NCBI GenBank assembly: GCA_019358895.1
Contig: JAHHIG010000022.1
Span: 1 to 64,000 of the forward strand
Reading direction: 5' to 3'
DNA: 64,000 nucleotides
Source: Tildeniella nuda ZEHNDER 1965/U140
Lineage (GTDB): Bacteria; Cyanobacteriota; Cyanobacteriia; Leptolyngbyales; Leptolyngbyaceae
The translations under genes and the position numbers were made by a program. Each line of letters starts with the position of its first letter. The first letter of the stretch is position 1. Shown one piece after another: positions 37,604 through 47,367 of this stretch. Under the pieces are notes generated by a model that had not been told where the DNA came from, ran no database searches, and saw only the letters and a program-made list of their open reading frames with translations.

Positions 37604-37716
37604 GTAGTGCTATTTCTCTAACTTCAGGTTACTTTCAACCATAAAGATACTCCTTAGTGGAGATATTCGTCCACTTCGATCGGTGCTCAGGAAAGTAAAC
37701 CAAATGAGAGTGATCC

Positions 37717-37780
37717 AGAAACCGGGTTTCTTCACAAGCGGCGGCTGAAACATCCGGGTAACATTTAAAACCCGGTTTCT
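37717..37780. repeat. Paired AGAAACC palindromes, copy 2
   Basis: AGAAACCGGGTTTCT at 37717-37731 and a slightly changed second arm (AAAACCCGGTTTCT) at 37767-37780, 35 bp apart. Lies between pyrH and the ABC transporter gene. Confidence 0.88.
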
Positions 37781-37894
37781 CTTCACCTGCGTGGAAGACC
37801 AAATTGAATTGTGATCGTGGTAGATGCCTATAAGGGCAGTTTGCCGTTAAGTTACCAACCGAGCTGATTAGCTGCTCTAATACACCCGTCCCGA

Positions 37895-39598
37895 TTAAGG
37901 TATTGTGGTCGCTTGGAGGTGCCACGTCTGATCAGGTGAAAGCTCTAAGAGCGATTGATGATAAGCGGTGAGGGTTGAGCGATGACCCACACTGAGAAAA
38001 GTGGTGCCGATCGCCTCCAAATGCTGATATAACCGCGCTTCGTTGGCAGTATCCAGAGCGCTAGTCGCTTCGTCGAGAATGGCGTACGTTGGCTTTTGTA
38101 GCAATAGTCGGGCAAAGGTCAACCGCTGCTGTTCACCCAACGACAGCACATCTGCCCAGTCGCGTTGAGCATCAAAGCCGCCAAAACGTTCATCCAGATC
38201 GGCTAAGTTCACTTGTGCCAAGATTTGCTTCAGGTGTTCATCTTCAACATCAATTTGAGTGTTGGGATAGAGAATTTGATCGCGCAGTGTGCCCAGCACC
38301 ATGTAGGGACGTTGCGGTAAGAAGAGGATTTGGTCAGCCTCAGGGCGAACGATCGTGCCGCTGCCAGAAGCCCAAAGCCCTGCGATCGCCCGTAGCAAAG
38401 AACTTTTCCCGCAACCGCTGGCACCCATGACCAAAAGCCCCTGTCCAGTCGGCACTTCGATCGATAAATCTGTGACTAACGTGCGCTGATAGGCTGGGGT
38501 TTGCAAGGTGAGGTGCTCTAAGGCGAGGCGATCGGCGGTTACCGTTTGAATGATTGGCTTTTGAGTTGCATCAGTCTCCTCTGCGGGTGCTGACTGTTCA
38601 AGAAACTCAGCAAAGGTATACAAACGGTTGATGCCAGCCCCAAACGTCGTCAGTGCCTGGAAGCGAGCAACCACAACATTTAAAGAGAAAAAGACGCGGA
38701 TGAACGCGCCCTGTGCCTCACTCACTTTGCCAACCTCCAACTCTCCTGCAAAAATTGCGGGAGCGACGACCAGGGCAGGCAGAATGAACGGAATAAACTC
38801 ATAGGCATTCGTGAGTACATTGAGATTCAGTTCCCACAGCAGCAGCCGTTTGACATTATCAAAGACTTCGAGAAAGCGATGCTTGATCTGCGTTGCTTCT
38901 TGTTCTTCACCGTGATAGAACGCGATCGCCTCAGCGTTTTCCCGAATTCGCACCAGGCTAAACCGCAAGTCGGCTTCTTTTTTGAGTTGTTCAAAGTTGA
39001 GTCGCACCAGCGGTTTGCCAAAGACGACGGTGGTGACGAGCGTACCGACGATCGCGTACAGCACCAGAAAAAACACGAGGGGACGAGAAATGCCCCAAAG
39101 CACACCGCTAAAAGCAATCACTGCCAGCACTGACTCCACCAACACCAGTAAAAAGGACAGCGATTCCTGAGTGAAGCTACGAATGTCTTCTGCGATGCGC
39201 TGATCAGGATTGTCAATTTCGCCGTTTGAGGTACTGAGGTTGTAGTAAGCCCGATCGCCAAAATAGTTGTCTAGAAAGCGATTGGTAAGCCAGCGTCGCC
39301 ATTGCAAGCTGAGGCGATCGCGCAGATAGCGGTAGCCCGCCAGCAAGGGCGCGTACAGCACGAGTACACCAATGAAAATCACCACTGTTTCCCAAAAGCG
39401 CGCTTCGTCTTTCGCAGAAAGGGCTGAGATCAAGACACCGCGCTTGGTGTTGAGCACGACACTCAGCCCAGTGTATGCCAGCAGGAAGAGCACTACACCC
39501 AGTAATAGCCCTCTTGCCTGCCATTTTTCCTCACTAAACCAGTAGGTTTTGGCGATCGCCCAAAACTGCCGGAAGACTTGTAAATTTAATCGATCCAT
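37895..39598 (-). CDS. ABC transporter, fused membrane and ATPase domains (YddA/SbmA-related type)
   Basis: 567 residues. The N-terminal membrane domain (about 25-300) has several TM helices and the segments DNPDQRIAEDIRSFTQ and ENAEAIAFYHGE, typical of the YddA/PMP-type exporter group. The ATPase domain has Walker A GASGCGKSS (about 392-400), a signature LSLGEQQRL (about 484-492, variant of LSGGQ), Walker B AILDEATSALD and the H-loop GHRST. The substrate is unknown; relatives move vitamin B12-type compounds or long-chain lipids. Start ATG at 39598. It is divergent from pdxJ. Confidence 0.92.
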   Translation of the reverse strand: MDRLNLQVFRQFWAIAKTYWFSEEKWQARGLLLGVVLFLLAYTGLSVVLNTKRGVLISALSAKDEARFWETVVIFIGVLVLYAPLLAGYRYLRDRLSLQWRRWLTNRFLDNYFGDRAYYNLSTSNGEIDNPDQRIAEDIRSFTQESLSFLLVLVESVLAVIAFSGVLWGISRPLVFFLVLYAIVGTLVTTVVFGKPLVRLNFEQLKKEADLRFSLVRIRENAEAIAFYHGEEQEATQIKHRFLEVFDNVKRLLLWELNLNVLTNAYEFIPFILPALVVAPAIFAGELEVGKVSEAQGAFIRVFFSLNVVVARFQALTTFGAGINRLYTFAEFLEQSAPAEETDATQKPIIQTVTADRLALEHLTLQTPAYQRTLVTDLSIEVPTGQGLLVMGASGCGKSSLLRAIAGLWASGSGTIVRPEADQILFLPQRPYMVLGTLRDQILYPNTQIDVEDEHLKQILAQVNLADLDERFGGFDAQRDWADVLSLGEQQRLTFARLLLQKPTYAILDEATSALDTANEARLYQHLEAIGTTFLSVGHRSTLTAYHQSLLELSPDQTWHLQATTIP

Positions 39599-39774
39599 CC
39601 GCTTGTGTTCCTTAGAATCCTCTCAGGGCTGTTAGTTAAGCTTAATGAGGATGGCGAAACTTTGTGCGATCGCCCGACAAGCTGCGCGATCGCGCCAAAT
39701 TCTCCACTCCTTGCCCAATACGCCAGCCCTGGCGGTAAAATGAAGCCTGTGCAAAAGCTTTGGGAGCAATCAGC

Positions 39775-40494
39775 TTGCCGACACTTGGCGTTAACATCGA
39801 TCACACTGCAACGGTACGGCAGGCACGGCGCACGGTAGAGCCTGATCCTGTCGCAGCGGCTGTTTTAGCAGAACTGGCGGGTGCTGATGGCATTACGGTG
39901 CATTTGCGCGAAGATCGCCGTCATATTCAAGATCGGGATGTGCGCTTGTTGCGAGAGACGGTGCGAACGCATCTGAATTTGGAGATGGCAGCGACCGATG
40001 AAATGGTGGCGATCGCCCTCGACATCAAACCTGATTACGTGACCCTCGTACCCGAAAAGCGCGAGGAAGTGACGACTGAAGGCGGGCTAGATGTAGCAGG
40101 ACAGGCAGACCGCATGGCGCAAATCGTCACGACGTTGCAAGAGGCTGAGATACCTGTGAGTCTTTTTATTGACGCTGACCCCAAGCAGATTGAGGCTTCA
40201 GCAGCGATGCACGCTCAGTTTATTGAACTGCATACAGGGCAATATGCTGAAGCCAAAACGGAGGCACATCGAGCAAAAGAGCTGAAAATTCTGGCAGATG
40301 GGTGCGACCGGGCGATTGCCGCTGGGCTACGCGTGAATGCGGGACACGGACTCACGTACTGGAATGTGTACCCAATCGCCTGTTTACCTGGAATGGAAGA
40401 ACTCAACATCGGTCACACCATTATCAGCCGCGCCATACTCGTCGGTTTAGAACGCGCCGTCCGCGAAATGAAACAGGCGATTCGAGGAGAGTGA
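39775..40494 (+). CDS. pdxJ: Pyridoxine 5'-phosphate synthase
   Basis: 239 residues from a TTG at 39775 with a GGGAG ribosome binding site 8 bp upstream, giving [20 protein letters not shown], the normal PdxJ start. A TTG at 39760 is possible but lacks a good site. [35 protein letters not shown] and [15 protein letters not shown] are family motifs. The TIM-barrel enzyme condenses 1-deoxyxylulose 5-phosphate with 3-amino-1-hydroxyacetone phosphate in vitamin B6 synthesis. Confidence 0.96.
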   Translation: MPTLGVNIDHTATVRQARRTVEPDPVAAAVLAELAGADGITVHLREDRRHIQDRDVRLLRETVRTHLNLEMAATDEMVAIALDIKPDYVTLVPEKREEVTTEGGLDVAGQADRMAQIVTTLQEAEIPVSLFIDADPKQIEASAAMHAQFIELHTGQYAEAKTEAHRAKELKILADGCDRAIAAGLRVNAGHGLTYWNVYPIACLPGMEELNIGHTIISRAILVGLERAVREMKQAIRGE

Positions 40495-40624
40495 AGGCAG
40501 AAGGCAGAAGGCTAAAGGCTAAAAAATCTGAGTTGCTTCCCCTGCTCCGTTGCTTCCTCTGCTCTCCCTTCTCCCTCTCATTCCAGTTTTCCTCATTCAA
40601 AACTCAAAACTCAAAATTACTCCT

Positions 40625-40960
40625 ATGACCATGCAAACTTACTATTACGTCCTTGCTAGCCAACGCTTTCTGACGGAAGAAGAGCCGATCGATGAAGTGC
40701 TCAAAGAGCGCACGCGGAATTACCATGAGCAAGAAAAAGAGATTGACTTCTGGTTAGTGAATCAGCCTGCCTTTTTGGACTCGCCTGAACTGGCAGCGGT
40801 CAAGGCGCAGTGTCCTCAACCTGCAAGTGCTATTATTTCAACCAATCCTCAGTTCATTACCTGGTTAAAGTTGCGGTTGGAGTTTGTGATTACAGGCGCT
40901 TTTCAGGCTCCTTCGTACACCATTCCGCAGCCGTTAGCGTCCTTAGCATCGATTTCTTAG
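40625..40960 (+). CDS. ycf54: Ycf54, Mg-protoporphyrin ester cyclase accessory protein
   Basis: 111 residues from the ATG at 40625; the frame from 40550 adds a hydrophobic artefact. TYYYVLASQRFLTEEEPIDE, LKERTRNYHEQEKEIDFWLV, CPQPASAIISTNPQFITWLK and LRLEFVITG are the Ycf54 signatures. Ycf54 binds and stabilises the AcsF cyclase that forms the fifth ring of chlorophyll. acsF is not in this window. Separate unit; pdxJ ends 130 bp upstream with a repeat tract in between. Confidence 0.95.
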   Translation: MTMQTYYYVLASQRFLTEEEPIDEVLKERTRNYHEQEKEIDFWLVNQPAFLDSPELAAVKAQCPQPASAIISTNPQFITWLKLRLEFVITGAFQAPSYTIPQPLASLASIS

Positions 40961-41042
40961 GCTTCGTTTGGCGCGAAGGGTGCTAAATTGGCTTGCCAGC
41001 AGTCGGAGGGCATCACCAGTTCAAACCCTCTTCATAAAGCTC

Positions 41043-41876
41043 ATGTTTCAGATTGCCCGACAGTTCCCAAGTTTGTTGAGTCCAGTATTGCTTGCTGGCA
41101 TGATGACAGTTTCAGCCAGCGTGACTGCCCAAATTCCACCCGCGCCACCGCTCTTGGAAGCGCCCTCAGCACAGGCAACCTATGCTGATTGTCAACCGCC
41201 TAGCCCTGGTGAGTATCTATTGCTGGTAGTGAGTAAAACGGCTGAAAGCCAGGAGCAGGTGCGTCGTACCGTGCCGCCAAATACAACGGTGACAGTTTGT
41301 AATTATCTCAGTGACGTAGTGACGCGGGTGGGTGGTTTTACGACTGCTGACACCGCGAATGCCTGGGCAAAGTATATGCAAGAGTCGATCGGGCTATCAG
41401 CGGTTGTCGCGCGACCATCAGAAGTGGCTGCCCAACCGTCTCCAACACCTACACAAGCGTCTCCTGCTCCAGCGTCTCCTACTCCAGCGGCTCCTACTCC
41501 AACGGCTCCTACTCCAGCGGCTCCGATCGCTCCAAGGTCTTCCACTCAGACCTCGCCCGCTCCAACCTCACCTGCTCAGACTGCGCGAGGCTACAATCCT
41601 CAAGTCTTAGGGAGCGGTTATGCCGTTTTGGTCGATTACTTTAGTAAGCCAGAACTGGCAACTCAAGTGCAGCAGTTGGTTGGTAAAGAGATTGGGCTGG
41701 CTGCCTATCGCCAGCGTCCTTATTTATTAGCTGTACATACCAGTGATCAAAACCTGGCAAATTCAACCTTGCAAGCGTTAACCGATCGTGGCTTTTGGGC
41801 AATGGTTGTCGATAGCCGTCGGGTGACGCTGCTGCGACAGGCGGTTGATGTAGCGCAACCAACGGTCAAAAAGTAG
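41043..41876 (+). CDS. Secreted protein with duplicated SPOR-like domains
   Basis: 277 residues from the ATG at 41043. Residues 1-30 form a signal peptide ending near VTAQIPPAP. Two similar domains (about 40-120 and 190-270; compare EYLLLVVSKTAESQEQVR with YAVLVDYFSKPELATQVQ) have the alpha/beta look of SPOR-type repeats, joined by a Pro/Ala/Thr-rich linker of PTPAAPTPT units (about 130-180). Proteins of this kind are common in cyanobacteria and are probably periplasmic. The exact function is unknown. A longer frame from 40968 lies upstream of the signal peptide and is not preferred. Confidence 0.8.
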   Translation: MFQIARQFPSLLSPVLLAGMMTVSASVTAQIPPAPPLLEAPSAQATYADCQPPSPGEYLLLVVSKTAESQEQVRRTVPPNTTVTVCNYLSDVVTRVGGFTTADTANAWAKYMQESIGLSAVVARPSEVAAQPSPTPTQASPAPASPTPAAPTPTAPTPAAPIAPRSSTQTSPAPTSPAQTARGYNPQVLGSGYAVLVDYFSKPELATQVQQLVGKEIGLAAYRQRPYLLAVHTSDQNLANSTLQALTDRGFWAMVVDSRRVTLLRQAVDVAQPTVKK

Positions 41877-41884
41877 GCTGACTC

Positions 41885-41952
41885 AGAAACCGGGTTTCTC
41901 GACAAGAATAACCTGTGTGAGCATCCAGATCGCATTCAGAAACCCGGTTTCT
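41885..41952. repeat. Paired AGAAACC palindromes, copy 3
   Basis: AGAAACCGGGTTTCT (41885-41899) and AGAAACCCGGTTTCT (41938-41952), 38 bp apart. The second arm ends 2 bp before the stop of the neighbouring minus-strand gene. Confidence 0.9.
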
Positions 41953-41953
41953 T

Positions 41954-42280
41954 TTAGCTAGCTGCTCGTGGCTCAGGTTGGTAAGTCTCTGCTGCACACA
42001 TCCGTTCGATCGCCTGGTCAGCCGTGATCAGCCGTTTGAGGACAACCTGACCGATCGCTTGCGTTGCAGCACTCACTTGAGTAGACTCCGTAGGTTTCAC
42101 CTCAACCATTAGCACGGCATCTTCAACACGATACAGCCACAATTTTTCACCCTGCTCCCAGACACAAAGCTCAATCTGGCTAATCTGTGGCTTGCGTCTC
42201 CAGGCGCTTTCGTTCCATAACCCGCCGAGTTCCCAGACTCTGCCAATTGTCCAGCCATCCGACAGAAAAAAGTACTTCAC
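41954..42280 (-). CDS. Conserved hypothetical protein, 108 aa
   Basis: 108 residues, family not recognised. The N-terminus YFFLSDGWTIGRVWELGGLW and the hydrophobic LWLYRVEDAVLMVEVKPTE suggest a small beta-sheet protein. There is no signal peptide or TM helix. Codon use and HIP1 content resemble neighbours. The ATG at 42280 is the only start candidate. Convergent with the SPOR-like gene. Confidence 0.6.
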   Translation of the reverse strand: MKYFFLSDGWTIGRVWELGGLWNESAWRRKPQISQIELCVWEQGEKLWLYRVEDAVLMVEVKPTESTQVSAATQAIGQVVLKRLITADQAIERMCAAETYQPEPRAAS

Positions 42281-42663
42281 AACGGTATCCAGAATTGCTG
42301 CAACGTTTCACTGACCAAGCTATGAAACAAGGCTACTGAACAAACTAGCTATCTTAGCCGCTGCTAGACGTAACACACGTCACAATCAGCAAAACCAGCC
42401 ATCAATTACATTACTGCAAGTACAGCGCTGCGATCGCGCTACCAGGAGTCACCCTTAATTGCCTGCTTTGCGATCATCCGCTTTGCGATCATCCAGTGCT
42501 GTAGATGGACGCGATCGCTTACACTCAGTCTCAGTCAAACTGATACGTTACTCTCGTTACCCTCCGACCAATTGGTTCTCCAGTGCAATCTACGCATCAA
42601 AATGGAAATAACCCGCATTAGTCGGCACAGCATCGCCTAAACATCACCACTTTATTACAGCAC
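42281..42663. other. Noncoding gap with HIP1-like direct repeats
   Basis: Contains GCTTTGCGATCATCC twice in direct repeat near 42468-42495, and several GCGATCGC copies. Probable promoter region of apt; no element can be fixed. Confidence 0.5.
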
Positions 42664-43179
42664 ATGGATATTCAGGCTCTCATTCGCGAAATTCCAGACT
42701 TCCCCAAACCAGGGATTCTCTTCAAAGACATCACTACCCTTTTGCGCGATGCTGACGGTTTGCGTTTTACAGTGGATGCCTTGGCGGAAAAGTGTGAGGC
42801 ATTTGCACCCGACTTCATCATCGGTATGGAGTCGCGCGGCTTCATCTTCGGGGCACCGCTGGCATATAAGTTAGGAGCGGGCTTTATTCCCGTCCGTAAA
42901 CCTGGTAAGCTGCCTGCTGCCGTCCACTCCATTGAGTATGAGCTGGAGTACGGCATGGATCGACTGGAGGTGCATCAGGATGCGCTGCATCCACCTGATT
43001 GCCGGATCTTGATTGTGGATGATTTGATTGCGACGGGTGGTACGGCTGAGGCGACTGCTAAACTAGTGCAACAATCGGGCTGTCAGGTAGTGGGCTTTGC
43101 CTTCGTCATTGAGCTAAAAAACCTGCACGGACGCAAGCGCTTACCGGAAGCACCGATCGTCACGCTCGTTCAGTACTAG
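42664..43179 (+). CDS. apt: Adenine phosphoribosyltransferase
   Basis: 171 residues, the standard length. [20 protein letters not shown] at the start, [20 protein letters not shown], and the PRPP-binding loop [18 protein letters not shown] identify the enzyme, which converts adenine and PRPP to AMP in purine salvage. Start ATG at 42664. Monocistronic, followed by a TCAGCGG/GAAAGCT repeat gap before the permease gene. Confidence 0.97.
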   Translation: MDIQALIREIPDFPKPGILFKDITTLLRDADGLRFTVDALAEKCEAFAPDFIIGMESRGFIFGAPLAYKLGAGFIPVRKPGKLPAAVHSIEYELEYGMDRLEVHQDALHPPDCRILIVDDLIATGGTAEATAKLVQQSGCQVVGFAFVIELKNLHGRKRLPEAPIVTLVQY

Positions 43180-43353
43180 GATGATTCTCAGTTACTGTGG
43201 TCAGCAGTCAGCGGTCAGCCTTCTTTAGAACTGTATCGTGCTTCTGAGAGGCTTAGCTAGAGTACTCGAAGCTGAAAGCTGAAAGCTGAGCGCTGAAAGC
43301 TAACACAAACTAACTTCCGCAGATCAAATAGCATTGCTACATCAGCTTAAACC

Positions 43354-44403
43354 ATGACTACATCCGATCGGGGCAGGCTCAATTCAGGTGTTGACACGCT
43401 GGCGACGTTCTTTACCAGCGACACGTTTATCTACATCGTTAAGCGAGTGCTGCAAGCGCTGTTGACTCTGCTCCTTGCGTCTGCCTTGAGCTTTATTGTG
43501 ATCCAGCTTGCGCCTGGTGATTATCTCGACACACTGAAACAGAATCCTAAGATTTCGCCAGAACGGATCGAGCAGTTGCGGCAACAGTTTGGGCTGAATA
43601 AATCCTGGTTTGAGCAGTACTTTCTGTGGCTCTGGCAAATTGTGAGTAAGGGCAACTTTGGCACGAGCTTTGTTTATCAGCGATCGGTCGCATCCCTGCT
43701 GTGGGAAAGAGTGCCAGCCACACTCCTGTTAGCCATTTCGTCGTTAGTGGTGACGTGGGCGATCGCCATTCCGCTCGGCATTGTGGGTGCGGTGAATCAG
43801 AATCGCTGGAGCGATCGGCTGCTGCAAGTCATTAGCTACGCTGGGCAGGGCTTTCCTAGTTTCATCACGGCGCTGTTGCTGCTGATTTTGGCGCAGAATA
43901 CGTCGCCGATTTTTCCAGTCGGCGATATGACCAGCATCGATCACGATGAGTTCACACCGCTCGGCAAGATCATTGATGTTGCGTGGCACATGATTCTGCC
44001 GACGATCGCGCTGAGCATTACCAGTTTTGCGGGACTCCAGCGCATTACTCGTGGCGAACTGCTGGATGTGCTGCGGCAGGACTATATCCAGACCGCCCGC
44101 GCCAAAGGTCTGCCCGAAAACAAAGTAATCTACGTTCACGCCCTGCGAAATGCGATCAACCCGTTGATTACGCTGCTGGGCTTTGAATTTGCCAGCTTGC
44201 TCAGCGGTGCCTTCATTGCCGAATTCTTCTTCAACTGGCCCGGTTTGGGTCGTCTGATCCTTCAGGCAGTGCAGGCGCAGGATCTCTATCTGGTAATGGC
44301 AAGCCTGATGATGGGTGCCGTGATGCTCATTGCGGGTAACCTGCTGGCAGATCTACTCCTCAAAACCGTCGATCCTCGCATCAAGCTGGAAGAAGCGAAC
44401 TAG
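43354..44403 (+). CDS. ABC transporter permease, oligopeptide/dipeptide (OppB/DppB) type
   Basis: 349 residues, six TM helices. IVKRVLQALLTLLLASALSF is the first helix; the region after it (QLAPGDYLDTLKQNPKISPE, QFGLNKSWFEQYF) is the periplasmic loop of OppB-like permeases, and the EAA loop is visible as TARAKGLPENKVIYVHALRN. It ends GNLLADLLLKTVDPRIK. The partner permease, ATPase and binding protein are not in this window. About 25 N-terminal residues are extra. Nickel, peptide or oligosaccharide import are all possible. Confidence 0.93.
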   Translation: MTTSDRGRLNSGVDTLATFFTSDTFIYIVKRVLQALLTLLLASALSFIVIQLAPGDYLDTLKQNPKISPERIEQLRQQFGLNKSWFEQYFLWLWQIVSKGNFGTSFVYQRSVASLLWERVPATLLLAISSLVVTWAIAIPLGIVGAVNQNRWSDRLLQVISYAGQGFPSFITALLLLILAQNTSPIFPVGDMTSIDHDEFTPLGKIIDVAWHMILPTIALSITSFAGLQRITRGELLDVLRQDYIQTARAKGLPENKVIYVHALRNAINPLITLLGFEFASLLSGAFIAEFFFNWPGLGRLILQAVQAQDLYLVMASLMMGAVMLIAGNLLADLLLKTVDPRIKLEEAN

Positions 44404-44527
44404 ATTACAACTCTGCAAAAGCGGTTAAAGTCCGCCCCCTAGCCCTCTTTCTTGAATGCCCGATAGGGCTATAGTCTGGGGGAAGCGAAGGCTCAGTTCC
44501 CCCCTGTTGCAGTAAGACTGATACCGT
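44404..44527. other. Short noncoding stretch next to an IS1 relic
   Basis: No gene. A CCCCC/GGGGG hairpin (about 44436-44505) precedes the transposase remnant. Confidence 0.35.
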
Positions 44528-44945
44528 TTCACTAAACTGTGGCTCCAGCAATACGTCAATGCCAACTACGAGCAGGTGCCCCGCCCAGTCATGGTGAGCG
44601 CCAAAACAAGGGGCGCTTGACCCTGGAATGCGCCGAAACCTGGTCGTTTGTCGGCAACAAAGGCAACAAACAGTGGCGCTGGTTGACGCTGAACCGTCGT
44701 ACACGTGAGATTGTGGGCGTGCAGCTTGGTGACCGGAGCCAGGAGGGTGCTCAAGCCCTTTGGTCGTCTTTGCCAGCGGTCTGCCGTCAGTGTGCGCTTT
44801 GTTACACCGACTTTTGGCAGGCAGACCGGGCGGTCTTCCCACGCCAACGGCACCGCTCTGTCAGCCAAGAACGTGGGCATATGTGCTCATTTTGATAAGT
44901 TTTCGTTCTTTCACGACATTACGCCGGATCAGCTCTACCTTGCCT
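44528..44945 (+). pseudogene. IS1-family transposase remnant 1
   Basis: Frame 1 reads TKLWLQQYVNANYEQVPRPV, then a frameshift near 44610 leads to GRLTLECAETWSFVGNKGNK, QWRWLTLNRRTREIVGVQLG and LCYTDFWQADRAVFP, unmistakably the DDE domain of IS1 transposases. The first catalytic Asp of the normal CDEMWSFVG motif is Ala here (CAETW), and the frame ends in stops after GHMCSF. Upstream InsA and the terminal inverted repeats were not seen. It is a dead copy. Confidence 0.88.
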
Positions 44946-44980
44946 GAATACAGGAAAGGACAGATGCAACGCCGAGACTC

Positions 44981-45742
44981 ATGTGGAACAGCGATCGCGT
45001 TTACTCAACTGCCGCTTGGTGCAAACGGTTGTTTAGTTTTGCTTTAGTACTTTCATTCAGTACGGGATGTTCGCGGTTGCTCCAATCGCAGCCTTTGCAG
45101 GACATCAAGCTAAACTTTACAGTAGAAAATCAGTTGCCTGGAGTCTATGCGATCGCAGGGAACACCAATCTGCCTGAGCGAAGCCAGGTTACAGTTGCCG
45201 CCATTCGGTATTTGTATCCAGCACAGCCAGCCTCTAAGAACTTCAACCCCAACCCAACCTACGCGGTGCTTGCGTATCAACCTACAGAGGTAAAAGATGG
45301 CAAGTGGCAGACCCATCTGAACCTGTGGGAGACTGCGCCAGATGGACGTTTCCAGGAAAACTGGCAGCTTGATCAGGTACAGCTAGGGCTTGCTCTCAAG
45401 CCAGCGGATACCGTTGTTTTTCTGGCAATGCTGACTCCTATAAATGGTAGCGATCAACTACAACAGCTCGAAAATCAGTTAGCGAAACGGCGCATTCAGT
45501 TGTCTCGAAGGCTGATTCATGGCACTGCCGATGGTCAACAATACGTGCAGGTGAGTCAAGCACTGTCGATCGCTCTGCCAACTGCCAGTACCGCACCTCT
45601 GTCAATGCGCCCGGAAGCGATGAATGGTGGTTGGGGAAACCGCTTCTTGATACCGTCTGAGCGACAAAATCCCATTCAATTGGAGCTGCCGAAAGAGCGA
45701 CGCACCAATGCGCCTGCAACATCTGAGGAATTTCTTCGGTAG
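44981..45742 (+). CDS. Putative lipoprotein, 253 aa
   Basis: Basic N-terminus, hydrophobic stretch, and lipobox SFSTGC near residue 30 (LVLSFSTGCSRLL), predicting a lipid-anchored envelope protein. The body is beta-rich (KLNFTVENQLPGVYAIAGNT) and contains a coiled-coil-like LENQLAKRRIQLSRRL. The family is not recognised; function unknown. Start ATG at 44981, 35 bp after the transposase remnant. Confidence 0.65.
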   Translation: MWNSDRVYSTAAWCKRLFSFALVLSFSTGCSRLLQSQPLQDIKLNFTVENQLPGVYAIAGNTNLPERSQVTVAAIRYLYPAQPASKNFNPNPTYAVLAYQPTEVKDGKWQTHLNLWETAPDGRFQENWQLDQVQLGLALKPADTVVFLAMLTPINGSDQLQQLENQLAKRRIQLSRRLIHGTADGQQYVQVSQALSIALPTASTAPLSMRPEAMNGGWGNRFLIPSERQNPIQLELPKERRTNAPATSEEFLR

Positions 45743-46024
45743 CCAACGCTGCGATCGTTGGTTCTGGTAGTTCAGACTGGCTCTCTGATGTGCTGAGTGC
45801 TTCTGCTTAATACCGATATTGAAAGGCTGATATAGCGATCCTATTTGAACAATGAGCATGACGCTGGTATGAACGATCAGCAAGCAGCCGCCAGAAAAAA
45901 GCTAATCGCTGACCGCTGACCGCTAACCGCTGACTGCTCAATGATTTAGTCTTGCTCACAAATGATTTAGCACTGCTGTACCTAACTTTGGAACAATCGT
46001 TGCGCTTCTAGAAAAGTTGTACAG
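45743..46024. other. Noncoding gap with short GCTGACC repeats
   Basis: No gene. GCTGACC/GCTAACC repeat units at about 45907-45940. Confidence 0.5.
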
Positions 46025-47098
46025 TCAGGTGTCGATCAACCCGATTTCGTCGAGAACAGCATCGGTCAAATCAGCGGCTTGCAGGTTTGTGTCAGTCAAG
46101 GTTGCGCCACTCAGAGTTGTTTCGGTCAAGTTTGCGCCCCACAAATTTGTGCTGGTAAGGTTTGCGCCAGTGAGGTTTGCCTGCATCAGGTTTGCGCCCC
46201 AAAGGTCGGCTGACGTGAGATTCGCCTCTGTTAAGTCAGCTCCGGTGAGGTCTGCGCCAGAAAGCGTTACGCCACGCAAATCGGCGTGTTTTAGCGAAAC
46301 ATGAGGCGCGATGAGGTAAGCACCGTACTGTTCGGGATTGTAGTCGGCGGGGAACTGCGTGCGGCTGTCGTAAACGGCTCCTTGCAGGTTGGCAGCGGTC
46401 AGTGTAGCAGTGCGGAGGTCTGCACCAAACAGGTTGGCTTTCCACAAGTTTGCGCCTGTGAGGTCTGCATGGGCTAAAACGGTGCTGCTCAAATTGGCAT
46501 ATTGCAAGCTGGCATAGGTCAGCTTGGCATGAGTCAGGTTAGCGCCGCCGAGATTGGCTTTCAGCAGGTCGGCTTCGTGCAGGGCGGCGTTCTGCAAGGC
46601 GGCTGTGCTCAGGTTGGCATGGCTGAGGCTGACACCAAAAAGGGTGGCGTACTGCAAGTTGGCATGGCGCAAGTCTGCCTCGCTCAGATCGGCACCGCTG
46701 AGATCGGTTTGTGCCAGGATTGCTTTTTGTAGAAGGCTTTGAGGCGCGATAAGGTAGGCGCTGGCGATCGCCGGATCAAAGTTGACAGGAAAGCGGGTCG
46801 TCCGATCGTACAGAGCGCCTTGTAGATTAGCACCGTCTAGAGTTGCATCGCTCAAGTCGGTCGATCGCAGGTCTGCGGCGGTGAGGATTGTGGCGGTGAG
46901 GTTGGTGCGAGTCAAACTGGCAGCGTTAAAGCGTGTGCCTGCCAGGTTTGCCTGACTGAGATCTGCATCGCTCAAATCGGCTTCCCAAAAATCGGCGGCT
47001 GGCAAGTCTACCTGTTTGAGGTTTGCCCAGCTTAGATCGATGCCGCTAAAATTGCGTTCACCGATCGCATAGTTTGCTAACAGTTCTTGAGTATTCAT
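46025..47098 (-). CDS. Pentapeptide-repeat protein
   Basis: 357 residues. After about 12 residues the protein is built from A(D/N)LxxA pentapeptides (for example ADLSDADLSQANL, ANLSSTVLAHADLTGANL) arranged as two repeat blocks separated by a repeated linker (YDRTTRFPVNFDPAIASAYL and YDSRTQFPADYNPEQYGAYL). It should form a right-handed quadrilateral beta helix. The linker itself is duplicated, indicating an ancient duplication of half the protein. No TM or kinase domain. The role of such proteins in cyanobacteria is mostly unknown. Start ATG at 47098. Confidence 0.93.
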   Translation of the reverse strand: MNTQELLANYAIGERNFSGIDLSWANLKQVDLPAADFWEADLSDADLSQANLAGTRFNAASLTRTNLTATILTAADLRSTDLSDATLDGANLQGALYDRTTRFPVNFDPAIASAYLIAPQSLLQKAILAQTDLSGADLSEADLRHANLQYATLFGVSLSHANLSTAALQNAALHEADLLKANLGGANLTHAKLTYASLQYANLSSTVLAHADLTGANLWKANLFGADLRTATLTAANLQGAVYDSRTQFPADYNPEQYGAYLIAPHVSLKHADLRGVTLSGADLTGADLTEANLTSADLWGANLMQANLTGANLTSTNLWGANLTETTLSGATLTDTNLQAADLTDAVLDEIGLIDT

Positions 47099-47130
47099 AG
47101 GTGCTTAAGTTGTCTGTGCGGTTAGCAGAA

Positions 47131-47302
<172 letters not shown>

Positions 47303-47367
47303 GGGGAGCGGCGAAGCGGTACGAAGTGCGACTCAGAACTTTTTCCATTTCTAATCCCGCAGACTAC

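Noticed and set aside
41012-41035. TTCAAACCC-like sequence resembling a T-arm of a tRNA
   Set aside because: No cloverleaf could be built around it; no tRNA gene was recognised in the window.
44405-44842. Minus-strand ORF of 145 codons over the IS1 remnant
   Set aside because: It is antisense to the transposase homology on the plus strand.
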